DNA from: Dielma fastidiosa
GTDB lineage: Bacteria > Bacillota_I > Bacilli_A > Erysipelotrichales > Erysipelotrichaceae
NCBI RefSeq assembly: GCF_000313565.1
Contig: NZ_HE578929.1
Location: forward strand, 1-38,251
Reading direction: 5' to 3'
DNA length: 38,251 bases
Positions within the stretch are counted from its first letter, which is position 1. The number at the start of each line of letters is the position of its first letter. Shown here piece by piece: positions 31,358 through 38,251 of the stretch. The translations under genes and the position numbers were made by a program. The notes under the pieces are model-generated. The model was not told the origin of the DNA. It ran no database searches and was given only the letters and a program-made list of their open reading frames with translations.

Positions 31358-33451
31358 ATGGCATCTAAAGCAACGTTATTATTAATTGAGCCGCAGACTG
31401 ATCAGTCTCAGTCTTTGACAGCTTTGCTTGATGAAGCATATCAGGTGATCAGCGCGGTTGATGAACAGCAGGCTATTTCATTACTGAAAGCCAATGCTGA
31501 CACGGTTTCAGTCATTTTAATGGCTGATCTTTCGTGCGAACGCTCCAAGCGCCTGTTTAATTATTTAAAAGTAAAAGAAGCGGATCAGCGCCTGCCGATC
31601 CTTGTAATTGGCAGTCAGCTGGAAGATGAGGTCTGCGCGCTAAGGCAGGGAGCATGGGATTTTATTGCCAAGCCTTATCAGAATCAAGTTTTGCTGCTGC
31701 GCATTAAAAATGCCGTCGAACGATCTCAGCTGACCGCATTCAGGCAATTAAGATATTTAGCGGAATATGACAGTCTTACTGGTATCTATAATAAAATTAA
31801 ATTTTTTGAGGTGACTAAACAGATGATTGAAGCAGACAGTGAGCAGCTGTATGCTTTCGTGCGCTTTGATATTGATCGCTTTCAATTAATTAATTCATTT
31901 TTCGGCACTGATGAAGGTGACCGCCTGCTGTGTTATATCGCGAATAGAATTCAAGAATTTGCCAGTCAGCTTGCCGCCTGCTCCTATGGCCGCATGGAAT
32001 CTGATATCTTCTGTATCTGTTTGCCTTATGCTGATTTGAATAAAACCAATCTTGTTGAACTGATCCGCAATTATCTTTATGAATATAATACAGATTATGA
32101 TATTGTACCTTCAATGGGCATCTATCTAATTCAGGATCGTTCTTTATCGGTTGAGTCAATGTATAACCGGGCGGCTTTAGCTGCCAAGCAATGCAAAGGA
32201 AGCTATGTTAAATGCTTTGCCTATTATAATGAAAGCTTAAGTGTCTCTTTAGCGCGTGAACAGGAAATCATCAATGAGATGAATACAGCGTTAGAAAACC
32301 ATCAATTTATCATTTATCTGCAGCCTAAGATTGATATTCAAAATGGCAAGCCATGCGGGGCTGAAGCGCTGACTCGATGGAATCATCCTAAGCGCGGTAT
32401 TATGGCGCCCAATGATTTTATCGGCATCTTTGAACAAAACGGGTTTATCACCAAGCTTGATTTTTATATATGGGAACAAGTCTGCATCTTATTGAGAAAG
32501 TGGCTGGATAATGGTTATCAGCCATATCCGATTTCAGTCAATATTTCACGGGTTGATTTATATAATCCGAAACTGGTCGATATGATTCTTGAATTAATTC
32601 GTAAATATCAGATTGTGCCTGAGTTGCTGAATCTGGAATTGACCGAGAGCGCCTATACGGATAATCCGATCATGCTGAGTGAGACGATTGAGCGTCTTCA
32701 AAAGCATGGCTTTACGATCATGATGGATGATTTTGGCAGCGGCTATTCATCGCTGAATATTTTAAAGGATATGGATGTTGATATTTTGAAAATCGATATG
32801 CGCTTCTTATCAAAAACTAAAATTGCCGGCCGCGGTGAAAATATTATCGCTTCGGTGATTCGAATGTCCAAATGGCTTAATATTCCAGTTATTGCCGAAG
32901 GGGTAGAGACAATGGAACAGGTTGCGTTTTTACGCAGTGTAGGCTGTGACTATGTGCAGGGCTATTATTATGAAAAACCAATTCCTGTTGAATATTATGA
33001 GACTAAATATCTGCCGCAGGGACATTATCAAATACATAGCTTTGACAGTTATCGTGAGAGTAAGCATATTTATGATGAGCTGTTTTTAAATGATCCACAG
33101 ATTAAAAAGCTCTTTAATTCAAGCAATGAGGCAGCGGTTATTTATGAATTTGCGGAAGATAAAGTAGAATTGATCCGGGTTAACGCGAGTTATTATAATT
33201 TGCTTGGCTATGAGGATCAGGCATTAAAGGCACCGGATATGCTTCAGCTAGTGGCCGCATCGGATCAAGAGGCGATGATTGAGCTATTCAGAAATGCGAT
33301 TCATGATAAAGTCAGTAAGGCGATTGATTATACTTATCTGCCTGCCGAGGGCAAGCGGCTTTGTCTGCATCTGGTTCTGCGTTATGTAACGGAAATTTCC
33401 GGCAAATATATCTTAATGGGCAGGCTGTCAATGGCTCAGCAGCAAGCTTAA
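31358..33451 (+). CDS. REC-(degenerate GGDEF)-EAL-PAS-like c-di-GMP phosphodiesterase
   Basis: 697 aa. A receiver-like domain (1-125) has lost clear acid-pocket residues: LLIEPQTD and ILMADLSCE replace the usual DD and D; the AKPY Lys is kept. A GGDEF-like domain (about 135-295) has GRMESDIF in place of RxGGDEF, so it should not make c-di-GMP. The EAL domain (about 310-555) is complete: EALTRW at about 336, NISRVDL, ELTESA, MDDFGSGYSSL, DILKIDM, EGVET and VQGYYYEKP. A C-terminal PAS-like part follows (about 580-690). It likely hydrolyses c-di-GMP. Start after TAGGAAGGCGG. Confidence 0.88.
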   Translation: MASKATLLLIEPQTDQSQSLTALLDEAYQVISAVDEQQAISLLKANADTVSVILMADLSCERSKRLFNYLKVKEADQRLPILVIGSQLEDEVCALRQGAWDFIAKPYQNQVLLLRIKNAVERSQLTAFRQLRYLAEYDSLTGIYNKIKFFEVTKQMIEADSEQLYAFVRFDIDRFQLINSFFGTDEGDRLLCYIANRIQEFASQLAACSYGRMESDIFCICLPYADLNKTNLVELIRNYLYEYNTDYDIVPSMGIYLIQDRSLSVESMYNRAALAAKQCKGSYVKCFAYYNESLSVSLAREQEIINEMNTALENHQFIIYLQPKIDIQNGKPCGAEALTRWNHPKRGIMAPNDFIGIFEQNGFITKLDFYIWEQVCILLRKWLDNGYQPYPISVNISRVDLYNPKLVDMILELIRKYQIVPELLNLELTESAYTDNPIMLSETIERLQKHGFTIMMDDFGSGYSSLNILKDMDVDILKIDMRFLSKTKIAGRGENIIASVIRMSKWLNIPVIAEGVETMEQVAFLRSVGCDYVQGYYYEKPIPVEYYETKYLPQGHYQIHSFDSYRESKHIYDELFLNDPQIKKLFNSSNEAAVIYEFAEDKVELIRVNASYYNLLGYEDQALKAPDMLQLVAASDQEAMIELFRNAIHDKVSKAIDYTYLPAEGKRLCLHLVLRYVTEISGKYILMGRLSMAQQQA

Positions 33452-33553
33452 TGCAATGAAGAATACTGATGATTTATGCGCATCAGGAATAAACCTGTGA
33501 TATACTAAAACCAAGACCATGATTTTGATGATGGCTGAAAGTGAGTGAATAGG

Positions 33554-34288
33554 ATGGAGAATAAACAGCTGTTAAGAGCGATAAAAATGCGTCATTCAAG
33601 AAGATCCTTTCAGGATAAAATGATTCCAGCCGATATGCTGGTGAGTGCTATTGATCAGATTAATGAAACGGCCGGTCTGCATATTCAGCTGCTTTTAAAT
33701 AATCCGGAGGCATTTGATTCTTTAAAGAAGAGCTATGGCATGTTCCGTGGTGTTCGTCATCTCATCGCCCTAGTGGGTTCAAGTGATGATCCTTATCTTT
33801 ATGAGAAGCTGGGTTATTATGGTGAAATGCTGGTGCTGAGAGCAACGGCTTCCAATCTTGCCACATGTTGGGTGGGCGGTACTTATTCTAAGAATGACTG
33901 CCGGTGTCAGCTGCTGCCGCATGAGGAGCTGGTGGCGGTAATTGCCGTTGGTTATGGAGAAGAAACAATATCAATGAAAGAGAAAGTCATTACTTCAGTG
34001 ATTCATCGCCGGCATAAAACATATGCTCAGTGTACAAAGCTGGAAGGCACACCGCCGGAGTGGTTCAAATATGGTGTTGAGGCGGCTTTGCTGGCACCTT
34101 CTGCATTAAATGCCCAGCCTGTCATCTTTACATGGAAGGCATCAACAGCATATGCTTCTATTCCTGAAAAACGTAAAATTGAACAGGTAGATCTCGGCAT
34201 AGCAAAATATCACTTTGAGCTTGGCGCTGGCTGCGGAGAATTTGGTTGGGGCAATCACGCCGGTTTTACGGTGAATGATAATGTGTGA
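33554..34288 (+). CDS. Nitroreductase-family protein
   Basis: 244 aa. An N-terminal block with AIKMRHSRRSFQ (FMN phosphate-binding Arg and Ser), a middle with YYGEMLVLRATASNLATCWV and a C-terminal half with YGVEAALLAPSALNAQPVIF match the putative TM1586-type nitroreductases, which bind FMN. The substrate is unknown. ATG 33554 is preferred over the in-frame GTG at 33545 by position relative to GTGAGTG. The 3' end overlaps the tag gene by 8 bp, so the two are one operon. Confidence 0.8.
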   Translation: MENKQLLRAIKMRHSRRSFQDKMIPADMLVSAIDQINETAGLHIQLLLNNPEAFDSLKKSYGMFRGVRHLIALVGSSDDPYLYEKLGYYGEMLVLRATASNLATCWVGGTYSKNDCRCQLLPHEELVAVIAVGYGEETISMKEKVITSVIHRRHKTYAQCTKLEGTPPEWFKYGVEAALLAPSALNAQPVIFTWKASTAYASIPEKRKIEQVDLGIAKYHFELGAGCGEFGWGNHAGFTVNDNV

Positions 34289-34835
34289 ACCATGCAGCCG
34301 CTGCCGCTGGGCAAATGATAAAGAAGGGATTCTGCGTGCTTATCACGATCATGAATGGGGTGTTCCATCACATGATGACGCGCATTTATATGAACTGCTG
34401 ATCCTGGAATCCTTTCAGGCTGGTTTATCATGGGCTATCGTTTTGAAAAAGCGTGAGGCATTCAGAGAAGCGTTAGATGGCTTTGACTGCGCGAAGATTG
34501 CCGCCTATGATGAGACAAAGCTGAATGAGCTGATGAGTAATCCGCGGCTGATTCGCAATCGCCGCAAGTTTAACGCAATGATCGCCAACAGTCAGGTGTT
34601 CTTGCAGATTCAAGCGGAATATGGCAGCTTTGACGCATATATCTGGAGTTTTACTAAGGGTCAGGTGATTAAAAATACTGATGATCAAATACCGGTAACC
34701 TCACCGCTTTCTGATATGATTTCCAAAGACCTGATCCGCCGCGGCATGAAATTCATGGGCAGCATTACAGTTTACTCTTATTTAGGGGCGATTGGGATCA
34801 TCGATGATCATGAACTGAACTGTTTTAAATATTAG
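34281..34835 (+). CDS. tag: DNA-3-methyladenine glycosylase I
   Basis: 184 aa. The N-terminal zinc Cys and Trp (CSRCRWANDKEG), YHDHEWGVPSHDDAHLYELL, and ESFQAGLSWAIVLKKREAF are hallmarks of Tag, which removes 3-methyladenine from alkylated DNA to start base-excision repair. The C-terminal HELNCF supplies further zinc ligands. ATG 34281 is six bases after GGTGA; ATG 34275 is too near. A terminator follows. Confidence 0.93.
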   Translation: MCEPCSRCRWANDKEGILRAYHDHEWGVPSHDDAHLYELLILESFQAGLSWAIVLKKREAFREALDGFDCAKIAAYDETKLNELMSNPRLIRNRRKFNAMIANSQVFLQIQAEYGSFDAYIWSFTKGQVIKNTDDQIPVTSPLSDMISKDLIRRGMKFMGSITVYSYLGAIGIIDDHELNCFKY

Positions 34836-34839
34836 CTTG

Positions 34840-34864
34840 AAGACTCATTTTGAGTCTTTTTTTC
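34840..34864 (+). terminator. Terminator after tag
   Basis: AGACTCA (34841-34847), loop TTT, TGAGTCT (34851-34857), then TTTTTT. Confidence 0.88.
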
Positions 34865-34916
34865 TTGATGATTGATTTATTAAACTAATGGTTGATTTTT
34901 ATGGCGAAATAGTTGG

Positions 34917-34945
34917 TTGTATTCAACTGATAGAAGACCTATAAT
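34917..34945 (+). promoter_or_regulatory. Promoter of the XRE-ABC operon
   Basis: TTGTAT (34917-34922), 17-bp spacer and TATAAT (34940-34945). AATTATCAATTGATA just downstream is a near-palindrome that could be the regulator's own site. Confidence 0.65.
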
Positions 34946-34979
34946 TAAATTATCAATTGATATATTCAGGAGCGCGCTG

Positions 34980-35849
34980 ATGAAAAAAACAAATTTAGGT
35001 GAAACAATTTATAAATTAAGAAAACAAAGAGGAATTACTCAGGAAGAATTGGGCCGGGCAGTAAATGTCAGTACGCAGGCGGTTTCTAAATGGGAACATG
35101 GCGGCAGTCCGGATGCGGAAATGCTGCCGCTGCTTGCCGATTATTTTCATGTCAGTATCGATTCGCTTTATGGCCGCAGCGAGACAGCTGCCCGTAATAT
35201 ATTTGACGATGTACTGATCGATTTAATTAATAAATCAAAAGAAGAACGTTTTGAACATGCCTTTCAAATATGCTGGGCAATGATCCGCGGTTTAGTCGGT
35301 ATTGATCTTGTGAAAAATATTTATTATGATAACCTGCCGCAGCTGCCCAAGGAGTCTGAAATGTTTATGAAATCACTGATCAGCTTGGATGAGGGAGTGG
35401 CATACATGCTTTTGAAAAAGGAATTTCATTATTTCATGCTGTTCCCTGAACCTAAAGGCGGTTTTAATCAGGAGCTGGCTGACGCCGCAGACTATACTGA
35501 ATTATTCAGCTTCCTTGCGAAACCTGATACGGTTAAGATTCTGCTGTTCATTTTTGCGAATAAAGCGCAGAGCTTTACGGCTTCACTGATTGTCTCAAGA
35601 CTGAAGATCGAAGAAGCGGCGGTACTGATGATTTTAGATGAAATGACAGATCGCAGCTGGCTCTATCGCACAGAAATAGAGACTGAGGACAAACTGCTGA
35701 TTTCTTATCAGCTGAGCGGCGATAATCAGATCCTGCCATTTTTAATTATTGCCAAGGCATTGATAGACAGTCAAACGAATCTCTACTATATGAACCTGAA
35801 TGATCGTCATCTTCCCTTGTTTTCTGGAAAAGGAAGAAAAAATGAATGA
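34980..35849 (+). CDS. XRE-family regulator with long C-terminal domain
   Basis: 289 aa. N-terminal Cro/CI helix-turn-helix (IYKLRKQRGITQEELGRAVN; VSTQAVSKWEHGGSPDAEML) followed by ~210 residues with EERFEHAFQICWAMIRG and a second wing-like segment near 190-250 (FTASLIVSRLKIEEAAVLMI). ATG 34980 follows AGGAGCGCGCTG. The stop lies inside the start region of the ABC exporter (8-bp overlap), so the regulator probably governs it, perhaps sensing the exported compound. Confidence 0.82.
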   Translation: MKKTNLGETIYKLRKQRGITQEELGRAVNVSTQAVSKWEHGGSPDAEMLPLLADYFHVSIDSLYGRSETAARNIFDDVLIDLINKSKEERFEHAFQICWAMIRGLVGIDLVKNIYYDNLPQLPKESEMFMKSLISLDEGVAYMLLKKEFHYFMLFPEPKGGFNQELADAADYTELFSFLAKPDTVKILLFIFANKAQSFTASLIVSRLKIEEAAVLMILDEMTDRSWLYRTEIETEDKLLISYQLSGDNQILPFLIIAKALIDSQTNLYYMNLNDRHLPLFSGKGRKNE

Positions 35850-37539
35850 ATCAATGAATATCAAACAACAATTTAATAAGCATAATAAGTTAAATCTGAC
35901 AGCGGCGGTATGCCTGGCAATCATCCAATCCTTTCTGTCAATCGCGTTAGCGTTCATATTGAAGGCATTGATGGAAATTGCCGGCGGCGGTACGCTGTCT
36001 GAGCTGGTTAGACTCTTGGTAATCTGTATCGTTTATCTGCTTATCTATCTGCTGATAACCCAACTGGCTAATAGTTTTACTAACCGATATATCCAAAAAG
36101 CGCTGATTCAGTTTAAAGAAACATGCTTTGAGCGCTATTTAAAGAAAAGTATTACAGCTTTTCAGCAAGCGGATGAGGGTACTTATATCTCCTCACTGAC
36201 CAATGATATTAATTCTATTGAGACGAATTATTTGAGTGCCCGAATCAGTTTTTTTACTCATTTGTCTTTATTGATCAGCGGTATTGCGGCAATGCTTTAT
36301 TTAAACTGGAAACTGGCCTTATGTGTTTTATTTGCTTGTTTTCTGCCTTTTCTGATTTCTATAATTTTTGGCAGTCAGCTTGCTGAAAAGGAAAAAAATG
36401 TCTCTGAGGGCAACAGCGCTTTTACTTCTTTAGTTAAAAATTTATTCGGCGGTTTTTCCATTATTAAGAGTTTTCAGTCTGAAAAGGAAATTCAGACATT
36501 ATTCAATCAGCGAAATCAATCGCTTGAAATGGATAAAAAACAACGCCGCGGTTTAAATTATTTTATCCAAGTTCTTTCTATGCTTGCCTCATCAATCATT
36601 AATTTTCTTGTTTTTGGTTATGGCGCGTATCTGTCCATTCAGGGTGAAATTTCAGCTGCGGCTGTGATCGCTTTTATTCAGCTGCTTAATTATGTTATCG
36701 CACCGCTTCAGCAGCTGCCTATTTTATACAGCGGTTATCAAGCGGGTGCGGCACTGATTGAACGGCTGCAGACTTTGATGGCCTGTGAGCAGGATACTAA
36801 GCATGATGAGCTTACGGCCTTTAATGAGGCAATTCGAGTTGAAAATCTAACCTTTGGTTATACGGATCAGCCGATACTTAAAGGTATTAATTTTACTTTT
36901 AAGAAGAATAAACGCTATGCCATTGTCGGCAGCAGCGGCAGCGGCAAATCAACTCTGCTGAATCTTTTAATGGGCTATATAGACGCCGCCAGCGGCAATA
37001 TTTATTATGATGATCAGCCGCTTAATCGTATCAGTTCAGCCTCGTTATCTGCGTGTTTATCATTGATTCAGCAGAATGTGTTTATTTTCGATGATTCATT
37101 GCATGCTAATATTTCAATGTATAAGGATTTTGATAAAGATGAATTGGAAAAAGTGATTGCAATCAGCGGCTTAGCAGAAGTTTCAAAAGAGAAGGGGATG
37201 GCATATCGATGCGGTGAAAACGGCAAAAACTTGTCCGGCGGTGAACGTCAGCGGGTAGCGATTGCCCGTGCATTGCTGAGAAATACGCCGATTCTGTTTG
37301 TTGATGAGGCAACCTCAGCCTTAGATAACGCAACAGCGCAAAAGGTTGAGGAAGCTATTTTATCAATCCAGAATCAGACATGTATCTGTGTGACACATCG
37401 GCTTCAGGCAGAAACACTTGCGCAGTTTGATGAAATATTAGTTATGCATCATGGAACGCTGTGTGAGAGCGGCACCTTTAATGAATTGCTTGATCGTAAG
37501 CAGGTTTTCTATTCATTATATAAGCTGTCAGCGGCTTAG
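35842..37539 (+). CDS. ABC exporter, fused membrane and ATPase domains
   Basis: 565 aa. Six membrane helices in the first ~310 residues (AVCLAIIQSFLSIALAFILK and others), then an ATPase domain: Walker A GSSGSGKST (about 363-371), signature LSGGERQRVAIARAL (about 464), Walker B ILFVDEATSALD (about 483) and the H-loop CICVTHR. A half-size exporter acting as homodimer, or with an unseen partner. Substrate unknown; peptide, drug or lipid are possible. The SD is GGAAGAAAAA before ATG 35842, overlapping the regulator gene. Confidence 0.92.
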   Translation: MNESMNIKQQFNKHNKLNLTAAVCLAIIQSFLSIALAFILKALMEIAGGGTLSELVRLLVICIVYLLIYLLITQLANSFTNRYIQKALIQFKETCFERYLKKSITAFQQADEGTYISSLTNDINSIETNYLSARISFFTHLSLLISGIAAMLYLNWKLALCVLFACFLPFLISIIFGSQLAEKEKNVSEGNSAFTSLVKNLFGGFSIIKSFQSEKEIQTLFNQRNQSLEMDKKQRRGLNYFIQVLSMLASSIINFLVFGYGAYLSIQGEISAAAVIAFIQLLNYVIAPLQQLPILYSGYQAGAALIERLQTLMACEQDTKHDELTAFNEAIRVENLTFGYTDQPILKGINFTFKKNKRYAIVGSSGSGKSTLLNLLMGYIDAASGNIYYDDQPLNRISSASLSACLSLIQQNVFIFDDSLHANISMYKDFDKDELEKVIAISGLAEVSKEKGMAYRCGENGKNLSGGERQRVAIARALLRNTPILFVDEATSALDNATAQKVEEAILSIQNQTCICVTHRLQAETLAQFDEILVMHHGTLCESGTFNELLDRKQVFYSLYKLSAA

Positions 37540-37616
37540 CCGATCGTTATTAATTCAGCGTTTTCTTGATCTTATATGGAATCCACGAAAATGTTTATAA
37601 AGTTTCAAAAAAAGGC

Positions 37617-37645
37617 TTTACAAATTAGTTGCTTTTAGATATAAT
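37617..37645 (+). promoter_or_regulatory. Promoter of tRNA-His
   Basis: TTTACA (37617-37622), 17-bp spacer, TATAAT (37640-37645), ending 23 bp before the tRNA. Confidence 0.8.
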
Positions 37646-37668
37646 AATACTCGCTAAGCAACTATCTG

Positions 37669-37744
37669 GCGATTGTGGTGAAGCGGTTAACACAGCGGGT
37701 TGTGGTCCCGTCATGCGTGGGTTCGAATCCCATCAGTCGCCCCA
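37669..37744 (+). tRNA. tRNA-His (GTG anticodon)
   Basis: A full cloverleaf: acceptor GCGATTG with CAGTCGC, D arm with AGCGGTTAA, anticodon loop TTGTGGT holding GTG between GCGGG and CCCGT, T arm GTGGGTTCGAATCCCAT. The CCA is encoded (37742-37744). The base before position 1 is G (37668), facing C73 (37741), as tRNA-His needs its G-1. Own promoter and terminator. No other tRNA is seen in the window. Confidence 0.95.
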
Positions 37745-37756
37745 TTTAATGAAACA

Positions 37757-37788
37757 AGCGGTACTCATTATGAGTTATCGCTTTTTTT
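37757..37788 (+). terminator. Terminator after tRNA-His
   Basis: AGCGGTACTCA (37757-37767), loop TTA, TGAGTTATCGCT with one bulged T (37771-37782), then TTTTTT. Confidence 0.75.
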
Positions 37789-38014
37789 GTTATATAGGAA
37801 ATTTCATTTTCAAGCATCTAAGCACTGATATCTCATTATGAAGAGGTATCTAAAAAATGATAAAATCAGATGAAATCATCGTGTGAATATGGTATACTAT
37901 AAGTAATAAAAAACAATCTATTTAATCATTAAATTTCTTATAAGCATCACCTAGTTTCCTTTGTATCAATCGAATCTCAGTGGATGCTTTTTTGTTCAAG
38001 GGGGGGGAACATCC
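37789..38014. other. Non-coding segment before the TnpB-like gene
   Basis: No ORF or tRNA is supported. AAGCATC near 37943 pairs with GATGCTT near 37983, and GGATG...GTTC with GAAC-ATCC around 37982-38014, so a left-end hairpin of an IS605-type element or a structured leader is possible. A promoter-like TATACT is present near 37892. Eight Gs (38000-38007) lie seven bases before the ATG. Confidence 0.4.
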
Positions 38015-38251
38015 ATGAAGTGTTTATCTTATTCAAATCGTTTCTATTATAATGAGTTATCAGAAGAAGATGCGAATTGTATTAAGAAGGATTTGATCCT
38101 GTATAACTCAATGCTGCATACAGCTTATAAGAAACTCTATTTAACTTGTTTTCATGGTGTCAAGGATGCAGTCTCTCTACAAAAACAGTTTAAAGCAAGA
38201 TATGGTACGAATGATTACTTTCCTTTATCTGCAATACATGAAGCCAGAGCC
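38015..38251 (+). CDS. IS605 OrfB/TnpB-like protein, N-terminus, cut by window edge
   Basis: 79 codons are visible, starting MKCLSYSNRFYYNELSEEDA, then NCIKKDLILYNSMLHTAYKK. This recalls the N-terminal region of large IS605-type OrfB (TnpB, RNA-guided nuclease) proteins in gut Firmicutes. No catalytic motif is in the window, so the call rests on general N-terminal pattern. The ATG has G-rich sequence (38000-38007) as its SD. No TnpA transposase is seen upstream, so it may be an IS1341-type element. Confidence 0.5.
   Translation, partial: MKCLSYSNRFYYNELSEEDANCIKKDLILYNSMLHTAYKKLYLTCFHGVKDAVSLQKQFKARYGTNDYFPLSAIHEARA

Overview
The window looks like part of a low-GC Firmicutes chromosome, perhaps an Erysipelotrichaceae-type gut bacterium. 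That placement is an inference from strong Shine-Dalgarno (SD) sites, AT-rich codon use, PTS/PRD sugar genes and the TnpB-like protein at the right end. About the first 24.4 kb is the late half of a siphovirus-like prophage whose early genes lie left of the window. The rest is host chromosome.

Prophage layout, almost all on the + strand: a broken ORF tail; a catalytic-domain-only tyrosine recombinase; a cluster of small unknown genes; an ArpU-like late regulator (2135-2563); a palindrome-marked promoter followed by a ~175-nt hairpin-rich transcript that ends at its own terminator (2595-2781); two small packaging-region proteins, HNH endonuclease, TerS and TerL; then portal, ClpP-like protease, HK97-type capsid, an Ig/X2-like domain, connectors, major tail protein, G/GT chaperones, tape measure, Dit, a Gp37/Tal-like protein and a baseplate protein. 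Next come two adhesin cassettes in tandem, then holin-like proteins and a CHAP/NlpC-type endolysin. After the lysis cassette lies a lysogen-type region (22.1-24.4 kb) with two divergent, mutually similar XRE regulators, several tiny hydrophobic proteins, and paired small genes behind palindromic promoters.

The most interesting features are expression switches. (1) The second tail adhesin (18238-19807) has ten Gs near its start that put its ATG out of frame; nine Gs would restore a 522-aa protein, which suggests phase-variable receptor binding or a homopolymer error. (2) The capsid gene ends on a correctly phased A_AAA_AAA slip site. A -1 shift there enters the SD-less X2 ORF, and a strong inverted repeat lies downstream, so a minor capsid-Ig fusion is likely. 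(3) The G/GT tail chaperones have a textbook C_CCA_AAC slip site and stem. (4) A discrete structured RNA candidate sits between the late regulator and the packaging genes. (5) A 37-aa hydrophobic/basic peptide driven by a consensus promoter is fully overlapped by a convergent RNA unit with its own promoter and terminator, which is type I toxin-antitoxin architecture.

Host side: the prophage abuts the 3' end of a pilin-like gene that is followed by a TadE-like gene. Then come a PRD-type activator divergent from a phospho-beta-glucosidase/PTS EIIBC operon, a PfkB-family sugar-phosphate kinase, an XRE regulator, a REC-GGDEF-EAL protein with a degenerate GGDEF motif and an intact EAL domain, a nitroreductase, DNA-3-methyladenine glycosylase I, an XRE regulator overlapping an ABC exporter, tRNA-His, and the N-terminus of an IS605 OrfB/TnpB-like protein cut by the window edge.
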